A stretch of DNA of 64,000 nucleotides, taken from assembly GCA_934277545.1 (NCBI GenBank), contig CAKQUG010000006.1:54702-118701 (forward strand). The letters run 5' to 3'. Below, piece by piece: positions 26,742 to 34,980 of this stretch (its first letter is position 1; each line of letters starts with the position of its first letter). Below the pieces are notes generated by a model. That model was not told the DNA's origin. It did no database searches and saw only the letters and a program-made list of their open reading frames with translations. The translations under genes were made by a program, and so were the position numbers. The DNA is from an uncultured Alphaproteobacteria bacterium (GTDB taxonomy: Bacteria > Pseudomonadota > Alphaproteobacteria > RF32 > CAG-239).

Positions 26742-28799
26742 ATGCCGCAAAACGTAAAACAAAAAATCCGCCGCAAGCTCAAAAAAGGTTTGGTAACTTT
26801 AGAAGACACTGTGCGTAAAGCCAAAACAAAAAGCACGGCCAAAAAGAAATCAGCGCCCAAGAAAAAACGCTCGTCAAAAAAGAAAAGCAGCAGTTCGTCT
26901 TTATGGAAGGTTTTGTTTATTCTCGGTTTGTGGCTGGGACTGTTTTTATTTATTGCTGTCGGCTCCTATGTGGCGTATTGCTATTTTACCATGCCGGATA
27001 TCGCTAAAGCCGTGGCGCAAACCCGCCAGCCGTCCACCACGATTATGGCGGAAAACGGCAATGAAATTGCTTCATTCGGCAATGTTTACGCCGAAGTGAT
27101 ATATCCGAATAACCTGCCGAAAAACCTGACAAACGCCATTATTGCCACCGAAGACCGCCGCTTTTACAAGCATTTCGGCTTTGATGTCTGGGGATTCGGA
27201 CGCGCCATGATTACCAATCTGTTCCGTGGCCGCTATGCTCAAGGTGCTTCAACCATTACGCAGCAGGTAGCGAAAAACATTTTTTTAACTCCAAACAAAA
27301 ATATTAAACGTAAAGTTCAAGAACTACTGTTATCTTTTTGGCTGGAAAATAAATTAACCAAAAATCAAATTATGGCGCTATATCTGAACCGCGTTTACTG
27401 GGGCTCCGGAACATACGGAGCCGAAGCCGCCGCCAACTGGTATTTCAACAAAAACGCCGATAATTTAAATCTACGCGAAGCGGCTATTTTGGCTGGCATG
27501 CTCAAAGCTCCTAACCGTTACAACCCGATTTTAAACCGCGAAAAATCACTGGAGCGCGCCAATGTTGTTCTGCACAATATGCTGGAATGCGATTATATAA
27601 ATCAAAAGCAATACGTTTCCGCCAAAACCTTGCCGATAAGCAACGGACAGCAATACCGCGTGAGCGGCGGCAAGCACTTTGCCCAATATGTTTATGACGA
27701 AGTCAACAGCTATATCGGCGAACGTTCGGTTGATGTGAATGTTATGACCACACTTGACCAAAAACTGCAGGAAAGCGCCGAAAAAATACTGCGTTCGCAT
27801 ATTTGGGGCGCCAAAGGCAAAAATGTCAGCGAAGGCGCGATTGTAATTATGGACTATAACGGCGCTATTAAAGCCATGATTGGCGGCATGGACTATAACC
27901 GCAGTCAATTTAACCGCGCGGTGCAGGCAATCCGCCAATCAGGTTCGGCGTTCAAACCGTTTGTTTATCTCACGGCTTTGCAATACGGCTTTGCGCCTGA
28001 CAGCATGGTCAACGACGCACCGCTAAAAATCGGTAAATGGCAGCCGTCAAATTACAGCAAACGCTACTACGGTAATGTTACTTTGGATTATGCTTTAACC
28101 CACTCGCTGAATGTGGCGACCGCGGCGCTTTCTAAAGAGCTGTATCTTAAGGATATTGCCGCCAACGCCCGCAAAATGGGGATAAGCACCAAAATAGATT
28201 TGACTCCGTCTATGGTTTTGGGAACAAACGGCGTAAAAGTATTGGATATGGCGGCAGCATACGCCGTTTTGGCTAACGGAGGCTATGCGGTTTGGCCGCA
28301 CGCTATTAACGAAATTTCCAGCAAAGACGGGCACCAGCTTTATGTACGTCAATCAAATCAGCAAAAACAAATTATCGACAGCAATATTGTTAAGCAAATG
28401 GCGCAAATGCTCAGCCATGTGATTAACCGCGGCACCGGCAAAAAAGCGCAGCTGCCGTATTTTGCCGCCGGAAAAACCGGAACCACACAAAACTACCGCG
28501 ACGCTTGGTTTGTGGGCTGGGCCGGAGGCTATGTGGCTGCGGTTTGGGTTGGCAACGACAATGAAAAGCCAATGAATAAAGTCGGCGGCGGCACCATTCC
28601 TGCCGAAATTTGGCATGATGTAATGCTGGCGGCACACAATATCAGCCCTATCAGCACCGACACCGACGACATTGGCTCGCTGCTTGAAGACGGCGCTTCA
28701 ACCGACAGTATCGGCGACTTGATAGAAGAAGAAAATCTCGATGATTCCGCAAATTCAAAACCATCAACTTTAGAAGGATTGCTGGACAGTATATTCTAA
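26742..28799 (+). CDS. Penicillin-binding protein 1A-type bifunctional peptidoglycan synthase
   Basis: 685 aa. A basic Lys/Ser-rich cytoplasmic tail (1-52) is followed by a membrane anchor (about 55-80). GT51 transglycosylase: Glu137 in ATEDRRFYKHFGFD, then QGASTITQQVAKN. Transpeptidase: S402-AF-K405, S455-L-N457, K578-TG. It polymerises lipid II and cross-links stem peptides at the periplasmic face. Shorter than E. coli PBP1A (850), lacking the ODD-type insert, close to alphaproteobacterial PbpC/1A short forms. Ends with an acidic Asp/Ser-rich tail. Divergent from polA. Confidence 0.9.
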   Translation: MPQNVKQKIRRKLKKGLVTLEDTVRKAKTKSTAKKKSAPKKKRSSKKKSSSSSLWKVLFILGLWLGLFLFIAVGSYVAYCYFTMPDIAKAVAQTRQPSTTIMAENGNEIASFGNVYAEVIYPNNLPKNLTNAIIATEDRRFYKHFGFDVWGFGRAMITNLFRGRYAQGASTITQQVAKNIFLTPNKNIKRKVQELLLSFWLENKLTKNQIMALYLNRVYWGSGTYGAEAAANWYFNKNADNLNLREAAILAGMLKAPNRYNPILNREKSLERANVVLHNMLECDYINQKQYVSAKTLPISNGQQYRVSGGKHFAQYVYDEVNSYIGERSVDVNVMTTLDQKLQESAEKILRSHIWGAKGKNVSEGAIVIMDYNGAIKAMIGGMDYNRSQFNRAVQAIRQSGSAFKPFVYLTALQYGFAPDSMVNDAPLKIGKWQPSNYSKRYYGNVTLDYALTHSLNVATAALSKELYLKDIAANARKMGISTKIDLTPSMVLGTNGVKVLDMAAAYAVLANGGYAVWPHAINEISSKDGHQLYVRQSNQQKQIIDSNIVKQMAQMLSHVINRGTGKKAQLPYFAAGKTGTTQNYRDAWFVGWAGGYVAAVWVGNDNEKPMNKVGGGTIPAEIWHDVMLAAHNISPISTDTDDIGSLLEDGASTDSIGDLIEEENLDDSANSKPSTLEGLLDSIF

Positions 28800-28809
28800 A
28801 TAACCTAAA

Positions 28810-28841
28810 AGGAAAGCAAGTGAATATTCTACTTGCTTTCC
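28810..28841 (+). terminator. Hairpin after the PBP gene
   Basis: Perfect 11-bp stem GGAAAGCAAGT/ACTTGCTTTCC, 10 bp beyond the stop. There is no strong T-run, so termination is likely but not certain. The rest of 28842-29123 holds nothing I can support. Confidence 0.5.
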
Positions 28842-29123
28842 TCGGCTCTATTACCTTTATTTGAGATTATAAAAGGTTGATGGAAAACATCTTGTTTACA
28901 ATCAAATACTGTTACAATACACCAAATCATAAGGTCTTCCGTGTTCTCCTGCATTGTAAAAGTATTTAATCGCTTAAATTTTTTACGCTGCATTTTTGAA
29001 CTCGTGGTTCAAAACGTCGGCTTAGAATTTAATTGCTTAAAAACAATCACCGATTACATCTTGAACACTCTATATTTATTTCTCGTTTGCCGCATTTCAA
29101 CAGATATAGAACTTTTTACTGTT

Positions 29124-29843
29124 TTATCGGATTACAAAATATAATATAAAACTGCAAACTTCCGAAGCGCAGCTCTTACAAAAAGCGTTTTCTTGTACCG
29201 GAGTTAAAGTGTTAAAGCAAAGCACTCCGTTACGACAGCGGTTTTTGCCGTATATTGCGCTGCTGACTTCATAACCGCTTATGGAATCATTTGAATTTCG
29301 GCTTTCCAAACTGACTAAATATTCGCCGAAAGCCCCGGCGGCTTTAACAATGTTATGACATTGCGTTTCTGAGGTTAAGGCAAAACTTGAACCATGCTGT
29401 TGCAATCTGATACCGACATAACTTTGCATATTGATTTTACACGGTCCGAGAGTGCCATCATCATAGCGGCATGTTCCGATACCGTAATACAGCGAAAAAC
29501 TGTTGCCGTATGCGTCATACACATAATTACCTTTTACCGTCATACCTTCGGGAATACGGTTTATTGCCGCCAAAACCGGAATTCCCTGCCCTCCGCCGTC
29601 AGGATTCTTTTTTAATTCATTAGAAAAATAGTCCATCGTGTCTAAAATATTATAAAACAGCATACTGATTTGTTCAAGCTGTTTATTTTCCTGCCATTTT
29701 CCCATAGCTTTGGAATATCCGGCAATTCCGCCGACGCTTAACACACCGATAATAGCCAGCACGCCCAGCATTTCTATCATACTGCGCCCCGATTGCCGGA
29801 TATTTTGGACATTTTTCTTAAAACCAGAAAACTTATACATCAT
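29124..29843 (-). CDS. Prepilin-like protein with leader RNA B1
   Basis: 239 aa, 19-residue leader, G19|RSMIEMLGVLAIIGVLSVGG then IAGYSKAMGKWQENK. The body has YDAYGNSFSLYYG and C-terminal RCRNGVLCFN ... FCKSCASEVC. CGGGAA lies 7 nt before the first of two ATGs. Synonymous codon differences from the other prepilins in the N-terminal block show that the protein, not the DNA, is conserved. Preceded by the 230-nt leader B1. Confidence 0.8.
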   Translation of the reverse strand: MMYKFSGFKKNVQNIRQSGRSMIEMLGVLAIIGVLSVGGIAGYSKAMGKWQENKQLEQISMLFYNILDTMDYFSNELKKNPDGGGQGIPVLAAINRIPEGMTVKGNYVYDAYGNSFSLYYGIGTCRYDDGTLGPCKINMQSYVGIRLQQHGSSFALTSETQCHNIVKAAGAFGEYLVSLESRNSNDSISGYEVSSAIYGKNRCRNGVLCFNTLTPVQENAFCKSCASEVCSFILYFVIR

Positions 29844-29871
29844 TTCAAATTCCCGATACTACATATAACAT

Positions 29872-30100
29872 AAAAACCACCTTTTATCAGGTGGTCGGAG
29901 AGTTCGAAAATCATATATCCTAAAATGACTCTTCTAGCCTTTCAGATAGTCTTATTTCAGAGATAATCGACAATCCTTGAACATACGCTAGAAGCTCCCC
30001 GACCATATCACTATGAATCGGGGATATTTGTTGCCTTTTTACAGACAACTGACGATGTATCCAACACCGTAATACACCAGAGCTTTCGACAGCTCCGCAC
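29872..30100 (-). promoter_or_regulatory. Structured leader RNA B1 with intrinsic terminator, upstream of prepilin
   Basis: Minus strand. GGTCGGGGAG (29995-30004) can pair either with upstream CCCCGA (30018-30023) or with downstream CTCTCCGACC (29893-29902, 10 bp with one G-U). Adjacent helix CTTCTAGC/GCTAGAAG (29987-29994 with 29931-29938), small hairpin TCAT...ATGA, then terminator ACCACC...GGTGGT + T5 (29872-29895). The 10-bp strand and the terminator 5' arm share three bases. About 100 further nt at the 5' end, including a GAGCT...AGCTC hairpin, align with B2. Confidence 0.8.
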
Positions 30101-30207
30101 CTTTTCAGGTACTAACTAACTTTTGTTAGCTTTTAATAAACTAGCAAAACAAAATGCAATTCGCAATATATTTATAGAAAAATTTTTACTTTTGTTGAAG
30201 AATTACA

Positions 30208-30239
30208 AAATGGTACAAGCGGGCGGACTCGAACCGCCT
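30208..30239 (-). other. att-like duplicate of the tRNA-Arg 3' end
   Basis: 32 bp identical to 33749-33780, which covers the T-arm, the 3' acceptor strand and CCA of tRNA-Arg(CCT). The rest of a tRNA is absent here, so this is not a gene but the far attachment site left when an element integrated at the tRNA 3' end. It is followed by about 280 bp of AT-rich sequence with no gene. Confidence 0.85.
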
Positions 30240-30520
30240 TTTTAATATTCTATTGATTTTACATCATTTTGCATTTTAAGATGTTGCGATTTCGGAGCAA
30301 ATGCAACACACTTTGTATCACACTTAAACTAGATATTTTATAATACAAAAATTCCTATAAAATCAATTTACATTTGTCTTATAGTCATCACAAAATTTAA
30401 ACACCCCAATATAATATAAACATGGAAGAAATTAGCCATTTTCTTATTATTTTATTACTTTCCAAGTATCATCCATTATAGTATATCAATCATCATAATT
30501 TGACGATTTTATAAACAATA

Positions 30521-31279
30521 TTATATTATATGTTTATCAGATAATGGTATAATTTTTGCTATAAATTTATAATATCTTCCGTGATACGCATGTTCAGATA
30601 CGCTTATCAATAATATAGCATTTTTAATATTTTCCTCTTTATTAAAATAGATTGGATCTGTAATAGCAAATTCTTTACATTTTACTGAATTGTAGATAAA
30701 GCTACATTTCGTTTTTGTTTTTCCTTCAGGAGTTTGCATCTGAAAGAGAGTTAGATCACTTACTTTAGCCACCATTATAGATCCTACTAATGTTTGCTTC
30801 TTATCTTCGTAAATTGAACAAAAAGGAGGATTTAGTAATGATCCATTATTTAACTTTGAATAAAGATTTAATAAATTATTTTCAGTTTCATGAGAAATTT
30901 TTCTTATAATTTTCTTTAGAATTAAGTTTTCTTTTTGCAATATTAAAGGAGCATCAACAACTACTACTTCTATTACATCCAATATTTCTATTTCATTATT
31001 ATCAATGATAAACTCCCATTTATTAATTTTATCTCCCGTAGCATTTGAAACTAAGCGAACTAGTATATTTTTTTCTACATCTATACCAGCAACACAATAT
31101 CCCATATCTTTTGCTGATTTTGATAAAACCAAAAATTTTATAGTTCTATAATTGGAATCATTATCTTTTGTCACATCAATTTTTTTATTTGAAGATTTTG
31201 CTTCAATACTATTAGTCTTATCACTTTTAAATAAAGATACTAAAATCAAAATACCTATAATACTAAAGATGACAGACAT
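30521..31279 (-). CDS. Dual OB-domain-like protein with N-terminal membrane segment
   Basis: 252 aa. N-terminal hydrophobic helix (MSVIFSIIGILILVSLF), a Lys/Asp-rich linker, then KFLVLSKSAKDMGYCVAGIDVEKNILVRLVS and ILDVIEVVVVDAPLILQKEN, the pattern of the dual OB-containing domain (DuOB) found beside DUF488 genes. Probably nucleic-acid binding by fold; activity unknown. AGAGGAAA lies 8 nt before the ATG, and the start overlaps the DUF488 stop by 17 bp, so the three genes are translationally coupled. Family call is from memory of the motif. Confidence 0.6.
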   Translation of the reverse strand: MSVIFSIIGILILVSLFKSDKTNSIEAKSSNKKIDVTKDNDSNYRTIKFLVLSKSAKDMGYCVAGIDVEKNILVRLVSNATGDKINKWEFIIDNNEIEILDVIEVVVVDAPLILQKENLILKKIIRKISHETENNLLNLYSKLNNGSLLNPPFCSIYEDKKQTLVGSIMVAKVSDLTLFQMQTPEGKTKTKCSFIYNSVKCKEFAITDPIYFNKEENIKNAILLISVSEHAYHGRYYKFIAKIIPLSDKHII

Positions 31280-31715
31280 TATTAATTTCCTCTGGTAATT
31301 TATTTTTTAAATATTCAGCAAGTAATCGTCTATGGCAATTATCAGGTTTAACTTCGCTACAAAGCAAACAAATATTCTGTGAATTTTTAGGTAAAAATTT
31401 AATAAAATCTTTTTCCACATGACGCTTAGATATTAAATCTAAGTATTTTATTTCATAGTCATTCCAAGATATTTTACCTTTCTTATAACCATCAAGAATA
31501 TCTTTTGTTGGTGCAAGCATGGTAGAATGTCTATATTCTATATTAAGTATTTCTTTTAAAAAATATTTCAAATCTAGTGATTTAGTATAGCCTGCTAATT
31601 GAGACACATTATTCAATCTAACATCTACTAAACAATCTATCTTAGCATTTTTCAATATTGTAAAAAATTGTTCCGCTGTCTTTTGAGTAAATCCTATTGT
31701 ATATATATTAATCAT
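31263..31715 (-). CDS. DUF488-family protein (second of two)
   Basis: 150 aa. DUF488 hallmarks: YTIGFTQKTAEQFF at the start, LVDVRLNNVSQLAGY, and CSEVKPDNCHRRLLAEYL near the end (Cys/His pair). The family is a small alpha/beta fold of unknown biochemistry, often in defence or accessory islands. GAGGAG 8 nt upstream; overlaps the preceding DUF488 gene by 8 bp. Only about one quarter similar to its neighbour by eye, so the pair is an old duplication or two separate partners. Confidence 0.8.
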   Translation of the reverse strand: MINIYTIGFTQKTAEQFFTILKNAKIDCLVDVRLNNVSQLAGYTKSLDLKYFLKEILNIEYRHSTMLAPTKDILDGYKKGKISWNDYEIKYLDLISKRHVEKDFIKFLPKNSQNICLLCSEVKPDNCHRRLLAEYLKNKLPEEINNVCHL

Positions 31716-32310
31716 ATTTTTGATCTCCTCTATATCCTATTTCTTGATTCTTTCTTTTATAGGCCTCAAGAATCTGTTCCTTTACACTAACTAGGAAACT
31801 CGGCTGTATCTTATAAAAGTCTAAAAGACGTTTTTCTAAATCTTCTTGGCTTTCTGTTTTACAGCTAGATAAAATATGATGCACTATAAAACCTCTATTG
31901 TATAATTCCCTCGCAACCATTATTGCTCTATGGCAATTTATAGGATCTTTTTCAGCGCACATTAAGGCAAAATTATAATTTAATTCGATTCCCTTTTTTA
32001 TTTTATTTACACCTTCGTTAAATTCAGGACTTTGCGTAAATTTAAAAAAATCTAAATAACCTTCAGAAGTGTAATAAATTTTATTTTCTTGTCTTGCACC
32101 AAATTCTTTAGCATAATTTCTATAAATTATATTATTTTTTTTCAATAAAGGTTCTAGATTGTTTCGTGAATAAATCTTATAATATTCTGATGCAACAGGA
32201 TAACTTCTCACATCAATAATACAAGAAATATTATAATCTTTCAAAACTTTGATAAACATATGCTCATCAAATGCCGTATATCCTATTGTATAAATTTCAT
32301 ACTTCATCAT
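31708..32310 (-). CDS. DUF488-family protein (first of two)
   Basis: 200 aa, longer than the second copy by a C-terminal helical tail. YTIGYTAFDEHMFI, IIDVRSYPVASEYY, CAEKDPINCHRAIMVARELY. First gene of the three-gene operon; the ATG-ATG start has only a weak ribosome site. It diverges from the Fic gene across a 158-bp AT-rich gap that must hold both promoters. Function unknown; association with the dual-OB gene suggests a joint nucleic-acid-related role. Confidence 0.8.
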   Translation of the reverse strand: MMKYEIYTIGYTAFDEHMFIKVLKDYNISCIIDVRSYPVASEYYKIYSRNNLEPLLKKNNIIYRNYAKEFGARQENKIYYTSEGYLDFFKFTQSPEFNEGVNKIKKGIELNYNFALMCAEKDPINCHRAIMVARELYNRGFIVHHILSSCKTESQEDLEKRLLDFYKIQPSFLVSVKEQILEAYKRKNQEIGYRGDQKYD

Positions 32311-32468
32311 AATTCATAGTTATCATCTAATTTGATATATAAGTCAAATAAAAACTGTATTTAAATATTTGAACCCGTCACCCATATATCTGCAAAATTA
32401 AATAAAATTTATGTAATTTTAATTTTTTATACTATATTATAATTAGCAATAGTTTAAGAGGTTAATTT

Positions 32469-33578
32469 ATGAATCAGGATCCATTTAAAGAATACGCTTG
32501 TCAAGCAGAACCAAACATAAGAGAGAAAAGTTATGCCTGGCAAACTGCCATAGGATTACAAGATGTAGATGGATTAAAAACCTCTAAATATCTTATTGAT
32601 ACAGCCATTAAGAATATTGAAGGTGATATTACTATTGATGAAGCACAAAATCTTCTTAATAGCTATTATGAAGAAAATAATCAAATAAATGATAAAAACC
32701 GTACGGAAGAAGCTGATAAAGTTTCTGTTCGAATTGCCAAAATATTATCAGAAAGAGCCTTTACTTTATCTACAAATGAATACATTTCCATTCATAAAAA
32801 ATTATTTGATGGCATTTTCCCTCATGCTGGTATTTTGCGTGATTATAATATTACCAAAAAAGAATGGATTTTAAATGGTGAAACTGTAATTTATGGATCT
32901 GCAACTGAATTGAAAGCAACTCTGGACTACGATATTTCCAAAGAAAAAAAGTTTAGCTATAAAAATTTATCATCTCAAGAAATTATACATCATTTAGCAT
33001 TATTTATTTCCGATTTATGGCAAATACACGCTTTTAGTGAAGGAAATACCAGAACATCTGCCGTATTTTTTATCAAATATTTGAGAACATTAGGTTATAA
33101 TGTTACTAATGATATATTTGCTGAAAATTCTTGGTATTTTAGAAATGCATTAGTTCGAGCTAATTATACAGATTTAAAGAATAATGTCCATTCAACTACA
33201 GAATATTTAGAGCTATTTTTAGAAAATTTGCTACTAAATGAAAATCATAAATTATCTAATCAATCAATGCATATTGGCAATATACCGCATAAAAAAGTAG
33301 ACATTGATAATACAAAAGTAGATATTGAAACAGAAAAAGTAGACATTGAAAATATATGTAAATGCAAAATATCTAATATTTCCGCAAAATCACTACAACA
33401 TATATTAAAACTATATGATAAATATGGTAATACTCAGTATTTTGGCCGTTCAGATATTATTGAAATTATTAACATAAAACCAGCAATGGCATCAAGATTA
33501 ATCAATTTACTATTAACTAACCAAATAATTAAACCTATACAAGGAAAAGGTAAAGGCAAATATCAATTTTCTATTTGA
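32469..33578 (+). CDS. Fic-domain AMPylase-type protein with winged-helix C terminus
   Basis: 369 aa. Fic core with HAFSEGNTRTSA near residue 187 (HxFxEGNxR, catalytic His and phosphate-binding GN-R; the usual Pro after His is Ala). The flap ITKKEWILNGETVIYGSA precedes it. An N-terminal helix with KNIEGDITIDEA may be the inhibitory region. After the core comes a linker with three VDI(D/E) repeats (about 278-297), then a winged-helix domain. The family transfers AMP or other nucleotide groups to Ser/Thr/Tyr of target proteins. AAGAGG before the ATG. Cargo of the tRNA-Arg island. Confidence 0.85.
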   Translation: MNQDPFKEYACQAEPNIREKSYAWQTAIGLQDVDGLKTSKYLIDTAIKNIEGDITIDEAQNLLNSYYEENNQINDKNRTEEADKVSVRIAKILSERAFTLSTNEYISIHKKLFDGIFPHAGILRDYNITKKEWILNGETVIYGSATELKATLDYDISKEKKFSYKNLSSQEIIHHLALFISDLWQIHAFSEGNTRTSAVFFIKYLRTLGYNVTNDIFAENSWYFRNALVRANYTDLKNNVHSTTEYLELFLENLLLNENHKLSNQSMHIGNIPHKKVDIDNTKVDIETEKVDIENICKCKISNISAKSLQHILKLYDKYGNTQYFGRSDIIEIINIKPAMASRLINLLLTNQIIKPIQGKGKGKYQFSI

Positions 33579-33751
33579 TTGTAATATCTGAATGAAGCAG
33601 AACTCCTCAGCCTGCATCACAATCATCTCTCTTTGATTTATATAAGAAAATGATATAAATAATATCAATAATAACTGCACATATATACAAGCAGAAATTT
33701 TCGGTTGAATTTTGGATTAACCTAACTAAATGAAAGGGCGGAAAAGCTAAA

Positions 33752-33828
33752 TGGTACAAGCGGGCGGACTCGAACCGCCTGCCTACTTCTTAGGAGGAAG
33801 TCGCTCTATCCTGATGAGCTACGCCTGT
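33752..33828 (-). tRNA. tRNA-Arg (anticodon CCT)
   Basis: Acceptor ACAGGCG/CGCTTGT (one G-U), D-arm GCTC...GAGC, anticodon stem ACTTC/GAAGT with loop CTCCTAA (anticodon CCT, reads AGG), T-arm GGCGG-TTCGAGT-CCGCC, discriminator A and encoded CCA. 77 nt. Its 3' half is the attachment site of the island to the left. Confidence 0.95.
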
Positions 33829-33877
33829 ATCCTGAAAAAAATTTATATCGTATTTTATCGCAAATTGCAAGCCGGAT

Positions 33878-34507
33878 TTATTTTCCGGTTGCTAAAAATT
33901 CCTTAATCGGGCGATAGCTGCGCCGGTGTTGCGGCGTTACACCATGCAAACGCAAACCTTCAATGTGCGCTTTGGTACCGTAACCGGCGTTTTTTTCAAA
34001 CCCGTAACACGGATATTGTTGTGCCAGCTCGCACATCAATCGGTCTCGATAAACCTTTGCCAATATACTTGCCGCAGCAATGGAATATGCCCTGCCGTCG
34101 CCGCCGATAAAACATTCCGCCGCACACGGAAAGTCTTGAGGCAATCGATTGCCGTCTATCAACGCAACATCAGGCTTTTGCGGTAATTTTTCCACCGCGC
34201 GGCGCATTGCCGTAAATGTTGCCTGTAAAATATTCATCTCGTCTATTTCAACCGCACTCGCCTCGCCTATGCCGCACCAAATGTGTCCGGCTTGTTCTTC
34301 TTGCCGCAAAAGTTCATATAAATATTCTCTTTTCTTAGCTGAAAGTTTTTTAGAATCATTTAGCTGCGCCAACAATTCCGGCGCCACTTCTCGCGTTAAA
34401 AACACCACGGCTCCGGCCACCACAGGTCCCGCCCATGGACCGCGCCCGGCTTCATCCACTCCGCAAATCAATCCTTGATGTTCGTCTTCTATTTTCCAAT
34501 CTGGCAT
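33878..34507 (-). CDS. rnhB: Ribonuclease HII
   Basis: 209 aa, normal length. Cleaves the RNA strand of RNA-DNA hybrids and single ribonucleotides misincorporated in DNA. Catalytic set: Asp18 and Glu19 in CGVDEAGRGPWAGPV, Asp in ALIDGNRLP and Asp in AKVYRDRLM. AAAGGAG upstream of ATG 34507. The rhodanese gene lies upstream, 50 bp away, in the same direction. Confidence 0.95.
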   Translation of the reverse strand: MPDWKIEDEHQGLICGVDEAGRGPWAGPVVAGAVVFLTREVAPELLAQLNDSKKLSAKKREYLYELLRQEEQAGHIWCGIGEASAVEIDEMNILQATFTAMRRAVEKLPQKPDVALIDGNRLPQDFPCAAECFIGGDGRAYSIAAASILAKVYRDRLMCELAQQYPCYGFEKNAGYGTKAHIEGLRLHGVTPQHRRSYRPIKEFLATGK

Positions 34508-34557
34508 GACTTTCTCCTTTGCCGGAACTATATCATACGCCGCGCAAAACGCAAGAC

Positions 34558-34869
34558 CTAATGGCGGATAATCGGCACCCCCTCATATTCTGCCTCTACC
34601 AATCCTCCTATAACTACTGCCACATTTTTAAAACCGGCTTTTTCAAACATTTCCGCCGCTTGCGACGCCCTGCCCCCGGACGAACACAAAATATTGATGG
34701 TTTCATTTTTACCGATATTGTTTTCTTTTATAAATTCCAACGGATTAAGATTTTCCAAATCCTGATTTATATGCGGCAGCCCGATTTCTTCCACTGCTCG
34801 TTCTTCCGGCAAACGCACATCCAAAATAAACGATTTTTCATTTAAATTTATCGGCTTTATAAAACGCAT
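34558..34869 (-). CDS. Rhodanese-like sulfurtransferase domain protein
   Basis: 103 aa, a single rhodanese domain. FILDVRLPEER is the usual N-terminal motif, and INILCSSGGRASQAAEMFEKAGF carries the active-site Cys in the CxxGGR loop. Transfers sulfane sulfur via a persulfide in the cytoplasm (no signal peptide). AAAAGGAG precedes the ATG. Substrate unknown. Confidence 0.85.
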   Translation of the reverse strand: MRFIKPINLNEKSFILDVRLPEERAVEEIGLPHINQDLENLNPLEFIKENNIGKNETINILCSSGGRASQAAEMFEKAGFKNVAVVIGGLVEAEYEGVPIIRH

Positions 34870-34980
34870 TTCAAACTCCTTTTCTCACAAAAGACATAAT
34901 CATTCTACAGAAAATTTAAAGTTTGCAACGCTTCACATAAACTATTTACCGATTTCTGATTTGCATCCATATATATGCGC

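Larger units (their letters stand above)
30208..33780. mobile_element. 3.5-kb genomic island integrated at tRNA-Arg(CCT), no integrase
   Basis: Bounded by a 32-bp direct repeat whose right copy is part of an intact tRNA gene. The inside is visibly more AT-rich than the flanks and holds only accessory genes: DUF488, DUF488, dual-OB-like (one operon, minus strand) and Fic (plus strand). No integrase, excisionase or transposase is present, so it is either mobilised in trans or a remnant. Host genes rnhB and the rhodanese gene resume right after the tRNA. Confidence 0.75.

Noticed and set aside
28842..29123. 67-codon ORF at 28941-29144 between the PBP gene and a prepilin
   Set aside because: No ribosome site, no homology, and it runs into the 3' end of the convergent prepilin gene.
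29872..30100. Leader RNAs as c-di-GMP, cobalamin, T-box or tmRNA elements
   Set aside because: None of the invariant cores of these families (for example the GEMM CAGGGCAAACC, or the T-box AGGGTGG antiterminator) is present; only the general terminator logic is similar.
30208..30239. A second tRNA gene
   Set aside because: Only the T-arm, 3' acceptor strand and CCA are present; no D-arm or anticodon arm. It is an attachment-site copy.
33541..33578. Recoding of TGA as Trp, known in some reduced Alphaproteobacteria
   Set aside because: Genes such as Fic end at TGA at the expected length and conserved Trp positions in RpoB, RpoC and PolA use TGG; the standard code fits.
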